Of a stretch of DNA of 33,010 nucleotides, positions 15,729-24,792 are shown piece by piece. The notes beneath the pieces are model-generated. The model saw nothing but the letters and a program-made list of their open reading frames with translations. It made no database searches and was not told the DNA's origin. The DNA comes from Pseudomonadota bacterium (GTDB lineage Bacteria > Myxococcota_A > Bradymonadia > Bradymonadales > GCA-2716585): NCBI GenBank assembly GCA_005804885.1, contig SYOX01000287.1, positions 1-33,010 of the forward strand, in the 5' to 3' direction. A program made the translations under genes and the position numbers. How positions within the stretch are numbered: position 1 is the first letter of the stretch; every line of letters begins with the position of its first letter.

Positions 15729-18700
15729 TGGGCAGAGCGATGAAGGGCGAGGGCGGATCGGAGAAGCCCCGAGGGGTCCTGGAGGCTTCGGGCCTCCTGA
15801 CGCGAGAGCAGTTTCTGGGGCTGGCCAGGCGTTGTCACCTCGACCTTGACGCGACGGCGCTCGACATGCTCGGCGCCCACGGTTTCCTGAGCGCGATCCA
15901 GGCCGAGGGGCAGGCGCGCTACGCCCCCGTCCACCTCTGGCTCCTGGCCCGCTACTTCGAGGCCGTCCGCACCACGGCACACCCCTGGGATGAGTGGCCC
16001 ACGAGGCGCCCTCAGGGGACCCGCGCCTCCGACCTCAAGGCCCTGGCTCATGACGCGGTCGAGCTCAACCACGTCATCGCGTGGTTCTCCTCGGATCGCC
16101 CCCGCGACGACCGCAGCGCCCTGCCCGCCAGCGCCTCCTCGCTGGCCCGCGACCTGCGCACCTGGCTCAGCGCGCGGCAAACCCTCGGCGCCCTGCGCGA
16201 GGTGCTCCCGCTGCTTCGCCCCGACATGCGCGCCGGGCTGCGCGGCGGCGCCTTGATGGAGGCGCTGCTCTACGACCTGCTCGACAGGCTGATGCCCGAG
16301 CGACCCCTGACCTCGCCCTTGCCCTCGACCGATCGCGCCACCGTCCAGGAGCGCGCCCTCTCTCCCCTCCAGCGCGACCTCGCCAGGACCCCTGCTGCCG
16401 AGAACGGCGCGCCAGCCGCGCCGCCCTCCGCCGACCGGATCCTCTCCGGAGACGGCGCGCCCGGCGACGGCGCGCCCGTCGTGGAGAGCGCTGATCCCGT
16501 CGTGGAGCGCGACGATCCCGGCATCGGTGGCGCCCACCGCGTTGATGATCCGGCCGCTGGCGGCGAGCCCGTCGTCGAGGTCGATGGGCTGACCGAGGGC
16601 GTCGAGCTGGGCGCCGAGGGCGTCGATCCAGGCGCCGAGGACGTCGATCTGGGCTCCGAGGACATCGAGCTGGGCGTCGAGGACATCGATCTGGACTCCG
16701 AGGACATCGATCTGGGCTCCGAGGGCGTCGATCTGACCAAGGACATCGATCTGGGCTCCGAGGGCGTCGATCTGGCAGACGGCGTTGAGCTGACCGAGGG
16801 CGTCGAGCTGGCGGACGGCGTCGAGCTGACTGAGGGCGTCGATCTGGCCGACGGCGTCGATCTGGCCGACGGCGTCGATCTGGCCGACGGCGTCGATCTG
16901 GCCGACGGCGTCGATCTGACCGAGGGCGTCGAGCTGACTGAGGGCGTCGATCGGATCGACGAGGTCTCCAACGGCGTCGATCTGGCCTACGGCGTCGAGC
17001 TGGTCATCGAGGTCGGCGCCGAGGTTTCCCCCTCCATGTCCCTCGACGGGGATCCACCCACGCTGGACGAGGTCGCCCTCTCTGAGGAGGATCACGCCCA
17101 GACCATGGCCGGGCGGCGCTCGGCCGATCCCCCCCTCATTCCCGTCGCTGACGACCCCGCAGGCCTCGCCCAGGCGCTTGCCGGGGGCAAGCTCAAGGCC
17201 CCCGAGAAGATCGGCCCCGCCGCGGGCTTCAAGCCGGCGGAGGCCAGCGCGGGACTGCGCGGCGCCCTGGCCCGCGCCAGAGAGGCCGCCGATCGACGCT
17301 CCACCTCCATCAAGGCCCACAAAGGCCAGACTCGATCCCAGACCCGCTCCACCGGGGAGATCCCGCGCGTCAAGATGCCCGAGGAGCACCTGCCGCTGCC
17401 CGAGGCGGTCGAGGCGCCCGCGGAGGCCGTCGTCAGCAAGGGCCCCGGCAAGAAGAGCAAGGACAAGGGGAGCATCGAGGATCAGGTCCGCAACCTCAAC
17501 ACTCTGCGCAAGAAGTACACCGCCGCCGAGCGCTGGGACCAGCTCGTCAAGCTCTACGAGGAAGGGATCGACCTCTTCTCCAGCGCCGCAGACCGCAAGG
17601 GCGTCTACCTCTACATCGGCGCCCTGAGCGAGCACAAGCTCGGTGACGCCGATCGCGCGGCCGCCGCCTACGAGAAGGCCCTGGAGTGCGCGCCGGGCGA
17701 CTGGGACGTCTTCTTGACCCTGGAGCGCCTCTACGCGGCCGACGAGCGCTGGGACGCGCTGCTGAATCTGATGGACGGCTTCCTGGAGGCCAGCGCGGAC
17801 GAGGACGAGCGCCTTGAGGTCATGCTGCGGCGCGCCTCATTGCTGGCCACCGCGCTCAACCGGCACGACGAGGCCCTGGAGCAATATCGGGCGCTGCTGG
17901 CCGAGGAGCCCGGCCCCGAGAGCCGCGAGGAGATCCTGGCCGGCGTGGCGCAGCTGGCCCGCACCGACGGCGGCAGCGCCCAGACCCTCTTGAGCGCCGC
18001 CACACTGATGGAGAGCTTCTGGAGCGTCGAGCGCCACGGCGACGAGCTCATCGATCTCTACGAGGGCATGTTCGACGTCCTCGTCGAGGCCAACAAGAGC
18101 TCCGCCGCCGAGGTCATGAGCCGGCTGGCCTCCTGCTATCAGGCCTCCGATCAGCTGCGCAGCGCCTTCGTCGCCCTCGTCCGCGCCCTCTCCTGCGACC
18201 CCGACCGCGAGGACGTCTTCATCCGCCTGGAGAGCCTCGCCGAGCGCCTCGACGGCCTGCGCGAGCTGGCCGCCATCTACGAGGACGACTTCGAGAGCGT
18301 CCTGGGTCAACGCCACAAGGCCCTGCTCGGCCGCCGCCTGGCTGGCCTCTACGAGAAGCTCCGCGACCAGGAGGGCCAGCGGCGCGCCTGGCAGAGCGTC
18401 ACCGAGGCCGATCCCTTCGACGTCGAACCGCTCATGCGGCTCTCCGATCTCTACCAGCGGGCCGGCCAGGTCGTCGTCCTGCTGGAGACCCTCGATCGGC
18501 TGCGCGCGCTGGTCAAGGGGGACGACCGCGTCCGCCTCCTGCTGCGGATCGCCCGGATCCGGGCCGCCGGCCAGGGGCCCGATGTCGACGGCTTCGACCT
18601 TGACGCCGCCGTCGAGGCCCTCCAGGACGCGCTCGCCGACGTCGACGCCGCCTCCCCGATGGAGGAGGCCGTCATCGAGTTTGTCCGCGAGCTGATCGAG

Positions 18701-20998
18701 TCCTCCACCGCCTCGCTCGCCTTCCAGATGACCGAGCTGCTCGAGCAGCACTTCGCCCAGCAAGGCAACACCCAGGCGATCATCGACACCTTCGGCCTGC
18801 TCATCGACCGCCTGCTCAAGGCCGGCGGCAACAAGGTCGAGGCCGCTGGCCTGATGCTGCGCGTCGGCCTGCTGCACGCCGAGCAGCTCTCCCAGCCGGA
18901 GCTGGCCTTCCTCTACGCCTCCCGCGCCCTCAGGACCGATCCCCAGAGCGACGAGGCGCTCGACCGCGTCCGCGAGCTGGCCGCCTCCGGCGATCGCTGG
19001 GAGGAGCTGGCCGCCCTCTTCGAAGAGATCCTCGAATCCGAGGGCCTCGCCAACCGCAGCCTCTGGCTTGAGCGTCAAGCCCGCCTCGCCAACGACGACC
19101 TCGAAGATGCCGAGCGCGCCTACCCCTCCTATCTCGCCCTCTACGAGCTCCAGCAGGACCACGACGAGGCCCTCGGCTTCCTGGAGGTCTACTACCAGGA
19201 GAGGGCGATGTGGCCCGGGCTGCTCGACATCATCCTGACGCGCGCCGGCGAGGAGGGCGCGGTGGCCGAGCGCAAGCGGCTGCTGGAGCGGGCGGCCTCC
19301 TTGAGCCTCGAAGAGCTCGGCGACGTGGCCCTGGCCACGGACACCCTGCGCCGGATCCTGACCATCGACCCCGACGACGCCGCGCTGCTGGAGCGCCTCG
19401 TGGTCCTCTACCGCGCCCAGGGCCTGCTCGAAGACCTCAGCGAGTTCCTGGCCCGCCAGGAGGAGCTGACGCGCGACCCGAACATCCGCGCCGACGTCAT
19501 GCTCCAGAGGGTCGAGCTGCTCCAGGAGATCGACCAGCCCGCCGAGGCCCTGGAGGTCCTCACCCGGCTGCGCGCCGCCCGCCCCGACGACATCCACGCC
19601 CTGCGCCTGCTGGAGTCCCTCTACACCGCCCAGGGGCGAGATCTGGAGGCCTACGCCATCCTCAAGTCCCTCTACGAGCTGCTCGACAAGAAGGGCGAGG
19701 CGGGCTCGACCCTCACCGGCGAGCTCGATCAGCTCCTGACGCGGATGGCCGCCATGGCCGAGACGGTGCTCGGCTCGTCCGACGAGGCCTCCATCCATTA
19801 CCAGACCCTCCTGGCGCGCAACCCCGTCAACATCCACGCCATCGGCCAGCTTGAGCGCATCTACGAGGAGACCCAGAACTGGAACGAGCTCGTCAGCGTC
19901 TTGCGCTCACACGCCCTCTGGATGATCCAGCAAGGCGAGAAGATCGCCGCCGTCGTCCTCTACGAGCGCATCCTGGAGATCGCCACCGAGCAGACCGACG
20001 ACACCGCGCTGGAGTTCGAAGCCCTGGAGAAGACCCTGGAGCTGCGCGGCGAGGGCGACCTGAGCGCCTACGAGCGGCTGGCCGAGCTGGCCCGCCGCAA
20101 CAAGCGCTGGAAGCTGTGCCTCTGGGCCAACGAGGGTTTCCTGGCTCGCCTCGAAGATCCCGTCGATCAGGCCGCCATCCTTCAAGAAATGGCGCAGGTC
20201 GCCGAGGAGGAGATGGACGACAGGCCCCTGGCGACGACCTTCCTTGAGCGCGCCCTCGACGCCAGCCCCGACGATCTTCCGCTGCTCAACCAGATGGCCG
20301 ACCGCTACCGGCGACAGGCCCGGCACCGCTCTCTGGCCCAGACCCTGCGCCACATCATCGATCAAGGCGACCAGCTCACCCCAGACCTGCGCGTGCGGAC
20401 CTGTCGAGAGCTCTCCGAGGTCCTCAGCAAGCACCTCGACGACGAGCGCCAGGCCATCGGCCTGCTTGAGCAGGCCCTGATGATCATCCGCTCGGAGGGC
20501 GACAAAGTCTCCATCGGCATCCAGGACAGCGTCCGGCGCCGCGCCATCCGCCTCTACGCCAAGGTCGGCGACCAGGGCGCCGCCCTGAGCCACCTCGAAG
20601 AGATGGAGGCCAGCCTGCGCAAGCGCGGCGTCAGCGGCGATCCGCTCGCCCGGGTCTACGAGGACCTGGCCCGCATCCACGTCCAGCGCGACCAGCTCGA
20701 CGAGGCCCAGCGCCACTTCCTGAGCGCCATCGAGGAGGATGAGGCCAGCGTCGCGGCTCGCCTCGGGCTGGCCGAGATCCACCTGGAGCGATCCCAGTGG
20801 AGCGAGGCCGCCTCGCTGCTCGAAGCCCTCGCCGAGAGCCTCGACGCGCTGCCCAACGCCAGGGACAAGGGGCGCGTCCTGGCCGGCCTCGGCCGCCTCT
20901 ATGGCGCCACCAACAAGGCCGCCAAGGCCGTCGAGGCCTACAACGCCGCGCTGGCCGCCGACCCCACCAACGCTGAAGCCCGCGCCGCCCTGGCCTGA
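15725..20998 (+). CDS. Giant TPR protein with acidic hexa/heptapeptide array
   Basis: This 1757-residue protein is probably cytoplasmic, since no signal peptide is visible. Residues 1-220 form a helical N-terminal domain that I cannot name. Residues about 290-430 are a tandem acidic repeat (see the repeat entry), followed by a basic/low-complexity linker to about 570. From about 590 to the end the protein is built of tetratricopeptide-type helix pairs, for example YTAAERWDQLVKLYEEG, DADRAAAAYEKALECAPGDW and AAKAVEAYNAALAADPTNAE at the C-terminus. TPR arrays are protein-binding scaffolds. The start ATG at 15725 overlaps the truD stop; ATG 15728 is equally possible and sits 4 bp from GGAGG. The link to truD is probably only transcriptional. 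Partners are unknown. Confidence 0.85.
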   Translation: MMGRAMKGEGGSEKPRGVLEASGLLTREQFLGLARRCHLDLDATALDMLGAHGFLSAIQAEGQARYAPVHLWLLARYFEAVRTTAHPWDEWPTRRPQGTRASDLKALAHDAVELNHVIAWFSSDRPRDDRSALPASASSLARDLRTWLSARQTLGALREVLPLLRPDMRAGLRGGALMEALLYDLLDRLMPERPLTSPLPSTDRATVQERALSPLQRDLARTPAAENGAPAAPPSADRILSGDGAPGDGAPVVESADPVVERDDPGIGGAHRVDDPAAGGEPVVEVDGLTEGVELGAEGVDPGAEDVDLGSEDIELGVEDIDLDSEDIDLGSEGVDLTKDIDLGSEGVDLADGVELTEGVELADGVELTEGVDLADGVDLADGVDLADGVDLADGVDLTEGVELTEGVDRIDEVSNGVDLAYGVELVIEVGAEVSPSMSLDGDPPTLDEVALSEEDHAQTMAGRRSADPPLIPVADDPAGLAQALAGGKLKAPEKIGPAAGFKPAEASAGLRGALARAREAADRRSTSIKAHKGQTRSQTRSTGEIPRVKMPEEHLPLPEAVEAPAEAVVSKGPGKKSKDKGSIEDQVRNLNTLRKKYTAAERWDQLVKLYEEGIDLFSSAADRKGVYLYIGALSEHKLGDADRAAAAYEKALECAPGDWDVFLTLERLYAADERWDALLNLMDGFLEASADEDERLEVMLRRASLLATALNRHDEALEQYRALLAEEPGPESREEILAGVAQLARTDGGSAQTLLSAATLMESFWSVERHGDELIDLYEGMFDVLVEANKSSAAEVMSRLASCYQASDQLRSAFVALVRALSCDPDREDVFIRLESLAERLDGLRELAAIYEDDFESVLGQRHKALLGRRLAGLYEKLRDQEGQRRAWQSVTEADPFDVEPLMRLSDLYQRAGQVVVLLETLDRLRALVKGDDRVRLLLRIARIRAAGQGPDVDGFDLDAAVEALQDALADVDAASPMEEAVIEFVRELIESSTASLAFQMTELLEQHFAQQGNTQAIIDTFGLLIDRLLKAGGNKVEAAGLMLRVGLLHAEQLSQPELAFLYASRALRTDPQSDEALDRVRELAASGDRWEELAALFEEILESEGLANRSLWLERQARLANDDLEDAERAYPSYLALYELQQDHDEALGFLEVYYQERAMWPGLLDIILTRAGEEGAVAERKRLLERAASLSLEELGDVALATDTLRRILTIDPDDAALLERLVVLYRAQGLLEDLSEFLARQEELTRDPNIRADVMLQRVELLQEIDQPAEALEVLTRLRAARPDDIHALRLLESLYTAQGRDLEAYAILKSLYELLDKKGEAGSTLTGELDQLLTRMAAMAETVLGSSDEASIHYQTLLARNPVNIHAIGQLERIYEETQNWNELVSVLRSHALWMIQQGEKIAAVVLYERILEIATEQTDDTALEFEALEKTLELRGEGDLSAYERLAELARRNKRWKLCLWANEGFLARLEDPVDQAAILQEMAQVAEEEMDDRPLATTFLERALDASPDDLPLLNQMADRYRRQARHRSLAQTLRHIIDQGDQLTPDLRVRTCRELSEVLSKHLDDERQAIGLLEQALMIIRSEGDKVSIGIQDSVRRRAIRLYAKVGDQGAALSHLEEMEASLRKRGVSGDPLARVYEDLARIHVQRDQLDEAQRHFLSAIEEDEASVAARLGLAEIHLERSQWSEAASLLEALAESLDALPNARDKGRVLAGLGRLYGATNKAAKAVEAYNAALAADPTNAEARAALA
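16598..17008 (+). repeat. In-frame 21-bp then 18-bp tandem repeat inside the TPR gene
   Basis: The array first runs in 21-bp units (heptapeptides GVELGAE, GVDPGAE, DVDLGSE, DIELGVE, DIDLDSE, DIDLGSE). It then switches to 18-bp units (hexapeptides GVDLAD, GVELTE, GVELAD and variants). Four consecutive copies of GGCGTCGATCTGGCCGAC at 16835-16906 are identical, which points to recent expansion. All units are multiples of three, so length changes keep the frame. The encoded peptide alternates a small/hydrophobic pair with acidic residues. Confidence 0.9.
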
Positions 20999-21025
20999 TC
21001 CGCCCACCCCGCCGGGCTCGACCCG

Positions 21026-21051
21026 CCCCGAGGGTCATTGACCCCTCGGGG
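21026..21051 (+). terminator. Hairpin after the TPR gene
   Basis: CCCCGAGG (21026-21033) pairs with CCTCGGGG (21044-21051) 28 bp after the TPR stop codon. No T-run follows, so it may be a weak or Rho-assisted terminator or a 3'-end stabiliser. Confidence 0.5.
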
Positions 21052-21257
21052 AGACCCCTGGCTCGACGGACGCCCTCAATCCTTACATCCACAGGTGCCC
21101 CTTCTGCTCTGAAAATTTGTTTGAGGACATGTGCCTGATCGTGATAGCTTGACCACTCTTAAGGGTGTGGATTCAAGAGGCTTCCCCCAAATCACCAGGG
21201 CGCCCCTGGTCTGTGCGGTCAAGCCGATGTCTGATCTCAACACATGAGGTGGGTTCG

Positions 21258-22016
21258 ATGGCGACCTTGAGCGATCTCTCTCCTGGTCAGTGGATCACGC
21301 TCCTGACGGAGATGGTCGGGGAGAACGTGGTCCCCTTGTGGGGGCGATACCCGAAGCTGACGCCGTGGCGCTCGGATCTGGAGGACAGGCTCGCCGAGAT
21401 CAAGGCGGCCTCCAGCCGTCCAGCGCCCGCAGCGCCCCAGCAGGCCCCGCTGCCCAGCGTCGCCCTCGACAGGCTCGCGGAGGCGCCCGTCCGCGTCGTC
21501 CACCACATCATCCGGGCGCAGTACTACCTCCACATCGCGCTGGCCGAGCCAGACAAGGCGCTCAAGGTCCAGGAGGCCCAGGAGTTCGTCTTTGACCGGG
21601 GCCTCTCCTTCCTCAACGCCTCCTACGGCGCTCAGGTCGGGGAGACAGACCGTATGGTGAACCTCGCCCGCCAGGAGGCGCTGTCGTCGGCGCTCTCCTC
21701 TGTCTCGCTGGAGGGGCGCGACTTTCAGGCCCTGCTGGATCTGGTGGTGCAGAACAACGCCCCGCTCAAGGCTCGACTCCAGGCCGAGGCCGCCCCAACC
21801 CCGAGCGCCTCGCCGACCCCAGAGCAGCTCGCGCGCGGCCTCGTCTCCCTCTTCCTCGATCTGATGCCCTTGATCGAGCGCGCGCTGCCCGCCCAGCAAG
21901 GCGAACAGGCGACCGACAAGCGGACGCTCCTGGCGTCGCTCAACCGCGAGCTGGAGGTCGCCAGGCGCCGCCTCCAACGCCCGATACCAGCGCCCACCGA
22001 ACCCTCCGAGGGTTGA
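21258..22016 (+). CDS. Hypothetical helical protein
   Basis: I do not recognise this 252-residue protein. It begins MATLSDLSPGQWITLLTEMV and is predicted by eye to be mostly alpha-helical. It has a Pro/Ala-rich linker near residues 50-65 (RPAPAAPQQAPLP), a second at about 175-188 (PTPSASPTPE) and a short basic C-terminus. There is no signal peptide or membrane segment. The start at 21258 has GAGGTGG 5 bp upstream; the upstream extension from 21165 lacks support. An AT-richer patch at about 21110-21150 is the likeliest promoter area, though no clear -35/-10 pair was found. Its stop codon overlaps a small inverted repeat (AACCCT/AGGGTT, 22000-22014), and the 42-bp palindrome array starts straight after it. 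Confidence 0.7.
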   Translation: MATLSDLSPGQWITLLTEMVGENVVPLWGRYPKLTPWRSDLEDRLAEIKAASSRPAPAAPQQAPLPSVALDRLAEAPVRVVHHIIRAQYYLHIALAEPDKALKVQEAQEFVFDRGLSFLNASYGAQVGETDRMVNLARQEALSSALSSVSLEGRDFQALLDLVVQNNAPLKARLQAEAAPTPSASPTPEQLARGLVSLFLDLMPLIERALPAQQGEQATDKRTLLASLNRELEVARRRLQRPIPAPTEPSEG

Positions 22017-22028
22017 GGGGCGCCGACC

Positions 22029-22515
22029 CCTGCCCTCGGGCGGCCTCTTGGAGGGGCGATCTGATGACCTCTCGGCGCCTCTGCCCCTCTGAAGGGGCAT
22101 CATCGTCGACCCTCGGGCAGATCGACCCCTCTGAAGGGGCATCGTCGCCGACCCTCGGGCGGATCGGCCCCTCTGGAGGGGGGCTGTTGCCGACCCTCGG
22201 GCAGATCAGCCCCTCTGGAGGGGCGTTGTTGCCGGACCTCGGGCAGATCAGCCCCTCTGGAGGGGGGCTGTTGCCGGACCTCGGGCAGATCAGCCCCTCT
22301 GGAGGGGGGCTGTTGCCGGACCTTGGGGAGATCAGCCCCCTCCAGAGGGGCATCTTCGCCGACCCTCGGGCGGATCGGCCCCTCTGGAGGGGCGCTGTTG
22401 CCGGACCTCGGGCGGATCGGCCCCTCTGGAGGGGCATCGTCGCCGACCCTCGGGCGGATCGGCCCCTTTGAAGGGGCATCGTCGCCGACCCTGGGCGGAT
22501 CAGCCCCTTACGAGG
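22029..22515. repeat. Array of 42-bp repeats, each with a palindromic core
   Basis: Ten full units and partial ends repeat with an almost constant 42-bp period. The cores CCCCTCTGGAGGGG and variants start at 22084, 22126, 22168, 22210, 22252, 22294, 22337, 22379, 22421 and 22463. A decayed unit lies at about 22043 and a broken one at 22504. Linkers fall into two interleaved types, one with GTCGCCGACCCTCGGGC and one with CTGTTGCCGGACCTCGGGC. The core of the unit at 22337 has loop CA instead of TG. No long stretch of non-repeat DNA interrupts the array. It lies in the 648-bp gap between the hypothetical gene and the hybrid kinase and is not judged to be coding. It does not resemble a CRISPR, because the whole unit repeats and there are no unique spacers. 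Confidence 0.93.
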
Positions 22516-22664
22516 TGTGTTGACGGTGTCGATTTTCAGGTGTGACCTTCCAGGGCGGTTTGGTGTCGTGCTTCGAGCATGACGGGTTCGCAAAGGGAAG
22601 GGTTGTTGGCGCGCCTGAGCGCGTCGGCAGAGTCTGGTTTGAGGGAGGACGGGAGGGCCTGATC

Positions 22665-24668
22665 ATGATCGAGCGGATCAAAATCGATGAGCTGGTGGAA
22701 GGGATCGGCCTCCCCTTCCTCATCGCCGATCCAGATGAGAATCGCATCGTCTACGCCAACCAGAAGGCTGCGGATCTCTTCGGGTTGCCGCTGGAGGAGC
22801 TCATCGGGAGTGCGGGGATCAACGCCTACGTCGATCCGGTGGACGAGGTGAGCGTTCGAGAGCAGGTGTCCGCCGGCGGCGCCATCCGCGACCGAGAGGT
22901 CCGTTTTCGAAGGACAAGCGGGGAGATCTTCTGGGCGCTGGTCAACGTGGAGTCGGTTTGGGACAGCGCGCGTCGTCGCCTGTTTGTCGCGACCATCAAG
23001 GACATTACGCCCCAAAAGGAGGCCACGGAGCGCGCGCGTGAGGTCATGTTGGAGGATCACGAGCGGGCGATGGCCTCATTGGTCGAGCGCCTGGCCTGGG
23101 AGCGCTCGTTGTCGAGGCAGAGGAACGCCTTGCTCCTCAAGAGAATGTCGGCGATGGCCTATCTGCGCAAGGGCGATGAGGTGCTGACGATGTTGAGCGT
23201 CAGCGAGGGCTGCGTGGAGGTGACGGGTTACGAGGTCAAGGAGATCCTGGGGTCCACGGGCCCCGAGTACCTGGCGCTCGTCCATGAGGACGACAGGGCC
23301 TGGGTTGAGCGAGCCTATCGGGAGGCCTTGGCCGAGCGGCGCTCGATTCAGATCGAATACAGGATCAGGGCGAAGGGCGGCGCGCTGCGTTGGGTGTGGG
23401 ATCAAGGGGAGGTGTACCTGGCCAGCAATGAGGTCGATTGGATGATCGAGGGCGTCGTCCAGGACATCACCGAGCGCTTCGAGGTACGCGCCGAGCGGGA
23501 GCGGTTGGAGCAAAAGGCGGCGGCCTCGCAGCGCATGGAGGCGCTTGGGCGCTTCACGGGCAACATCGCGCACGACTTCAACAACCTCCTGGCGGTCATC
23601 CAGACCTACGCGGGCTTCTTGCGGGAGGAGGCGGGAGGCGAGGGCTCGCAGGCGGAGGACGCGGACGTCATCCTGGACGCGGCGCGCAGGGCGACGAGCT
23701 TGACGCGCCAGCTCCTGGCCTTCAGCCGCCAGGGGCCTCAGGCCTTGGCGACGGTGGATCTCAACGCGGTGATGGCGGAGATGAGCAAGATGCTCGGCCG
23801 GGTGGTGGGGAGCGACGTGACGCTGTCGCTGTCGCTTGAAAGGGAGCCGTGCAAGGTCAGATTGGACGCAACCCAGATCGAGCAGGTGCTGATGAACCTC
23901 GCGGTCAACGCCAGAGACGCGATGCCCGATGGGGGAACGCTCACCTTCGAGACGGCCAAGGTCAGGATCGGTGAGGCGCTTGAGGAGCAAGATCTGCCGT
24001 TGGGAGACTATGTGAGGCTCTCGGTTCGAGATACGGGGATGGGGATGAGCGAGGAGACCCAGTTGAGGGTCTTTGAGCCCTTCTTCAGCACCAAGGAGAA
24101 GGACAAGGGCACGGGGCTGGGGCTCTCGACGGTCTTCGGGATCATCAAGCAGTGCAGGGGGCACATCAACCTCAAGAGCGCGCCGGGAGAGGGGTCGACC
24201 TTTGAACTCTTTTGGCCTCTGGTCGAGGTCGATGACCTTGGCGATGGTGGGCAGTTGCTCCCGCAGGATCTGGACGGGGTCGAGAAGATCCTCATCCTCA
24301 AGCGCGGCGATCTGGAGATGGCCCGCGCGATCGGGCGGGCGCTCAAGGGCAAGGGCTACAGCGTGCTCAAGGTCGCCGACGCGGTCGAAGCCAGGGAGGC
24401 GTTGGCCGGCGATCTGGCGGGGGTCGATGTGCTGATCGTGGATCTGGGGCCGGCGGCGCTGGTGGATCTGGAGGGGATCAAGGAGGTCAGGGCGCGTCGC
24501 CCGGAGCTTGGGCTCGTCTTCCTGGTGGATGGGGTCGAGGTGCACATCGGGGCCAACGGACCCTTCGCGGGGGCGGCGGTGCTGCCCAAGCCCTTCACGA
24601 CGATGCAGATCCTGGAGCGAGTCCGGCTCGTCCTCAACGAGCGGCAGGCGGCGCGGTTGAGTTCTTGA
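22665..24668 (+). CDS. PAS-PAS hybrid histidine kinase with degenerate receiver
   Basis: This 667-residue, apparently soluble sensor kinase has two PAS domains (about 8-125 and 160-290; the second contains EYRIRAKGGALRWVWDQGE followed by its PAC segment). The dimerisation H-box has the phospho-acceptor H303 in NIAHDFNNLL. The ATPase domain shows NLAVNARDAMPDGG (N-box), DTGMGM and GTGLGLS. The C-terminal receiver (about 545-660) keeps D593 (LIVDLG) and the Lys of LPKPF. Its N-terminal acidic pair is replaced by KRGD, so magnesium binding and phosphorylation are doubtful. ATG 22665 has GGAGGG 7 bp upstream. It is an orphan in this window; the signal and output are unknown. Confidence 0.88.
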   Translation: MIERIKIDELVEGIGLPFLIADPDENRIVYANQKAADLFGLPLEELIGSAGINAYVDPVDEVSVREQVSAGGAIRDREVRFRRTSGEIFWALVNVESVWDSARRRLFVATIKDITPQKEATERAREVMLEDHERAMASLVERLAWERSLSRQRNALLLKRMSAMAYLRKGDEVLTMLSVSEGCVEVTGYEVKEILGSTGPEYLALVHEDDRAWVERAYREALAERRSIQIEYRIRAKGGALRWVWDQGEVYLASNEVDWMIEGVVQDITERFEVRAERERLEQKAAASQRMEALGRFTGNIAHDFNNLLAVIQTYAGFLREEAGGEGSQAEDADVILDAARRATSLTRQLLAFSRQGPQALATVDLNAVMAEMSKMLGRVVGSDVTLSLSLEREPCKVRLDATQIEQVLMNLAVNARDAMPDGGTLTFETAKVRIGEALEEQDLPLGDYVRLSVRDTGMGMSEETQLRVFEPFFSTKEKDKGTGLGLSTVFGIIKQCRGHINLKSAPGEGSTFELFWPLVEVDDLGDGGQLLPQDLDGVEKILILKRGDLEMARAIGRALKGKGYSVLKVADAVEAREALAGDLAGVDVLIVDLGPAALVDLEGIKEVRARRPELGLVFLVDGVEVHIGANGPFAGAAVLPKPFTTMQILERVRLVLNERQAARLSS

Positions 24669-24680
24669 GCGGTTGGCAGG

Positions 24681-24788
24681 CGGCGGCGGGGCTCAGGGCA
24701 AGCGGGGTCCTGGGGATCATGGTGTCGCCTCCAGAGGCGCCGGTGTCAGGGTGTCGGTCGTCGCGCCCGGCCCTGGCGACGCGGGGGC
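24681..24788 (+). repeat. 108-bp direct repeat, left copy
   Basis: This segment matches 28507-28614 in the same orientation with about five differences in 108 bp. The right copy contains the start codon, ribosome site and first signal-peptide codons of the GH113-like gene. The left copy therefore carries a severed 5' end of such a gene on the minus strand (MIPRTPLAL). Homology stops abruptly on both sides. It ends 4 bp before the stop codon of the methyltransferase gene and begins 12 bp after the kinase stop. Confidence 0.92.
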
Positions 24789-24792
24789 TCGG

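Noticed and set aside
15638..19837. Two minus-strand open frames of about 665 residues opposite the TPR gene
   Set aside because: They mirror the repeat and TPR regions; the apparent IDALGQ repeats are only the complement of the acidic array.
22029..22515. CRISPR array
   Set aside because: The complete 42-bp unit repeats with no unique spacers, and no cas genes are present.
22013..22593. Open frames through the 42-bp array on both strands that give 14-residue repeat proteins
   Set aside because: 42 is a multiple of three, so any stop-free unit gives a repeat protein; there is no ribosome site, no third-position bias, and the palindromic core explains the conservation better.
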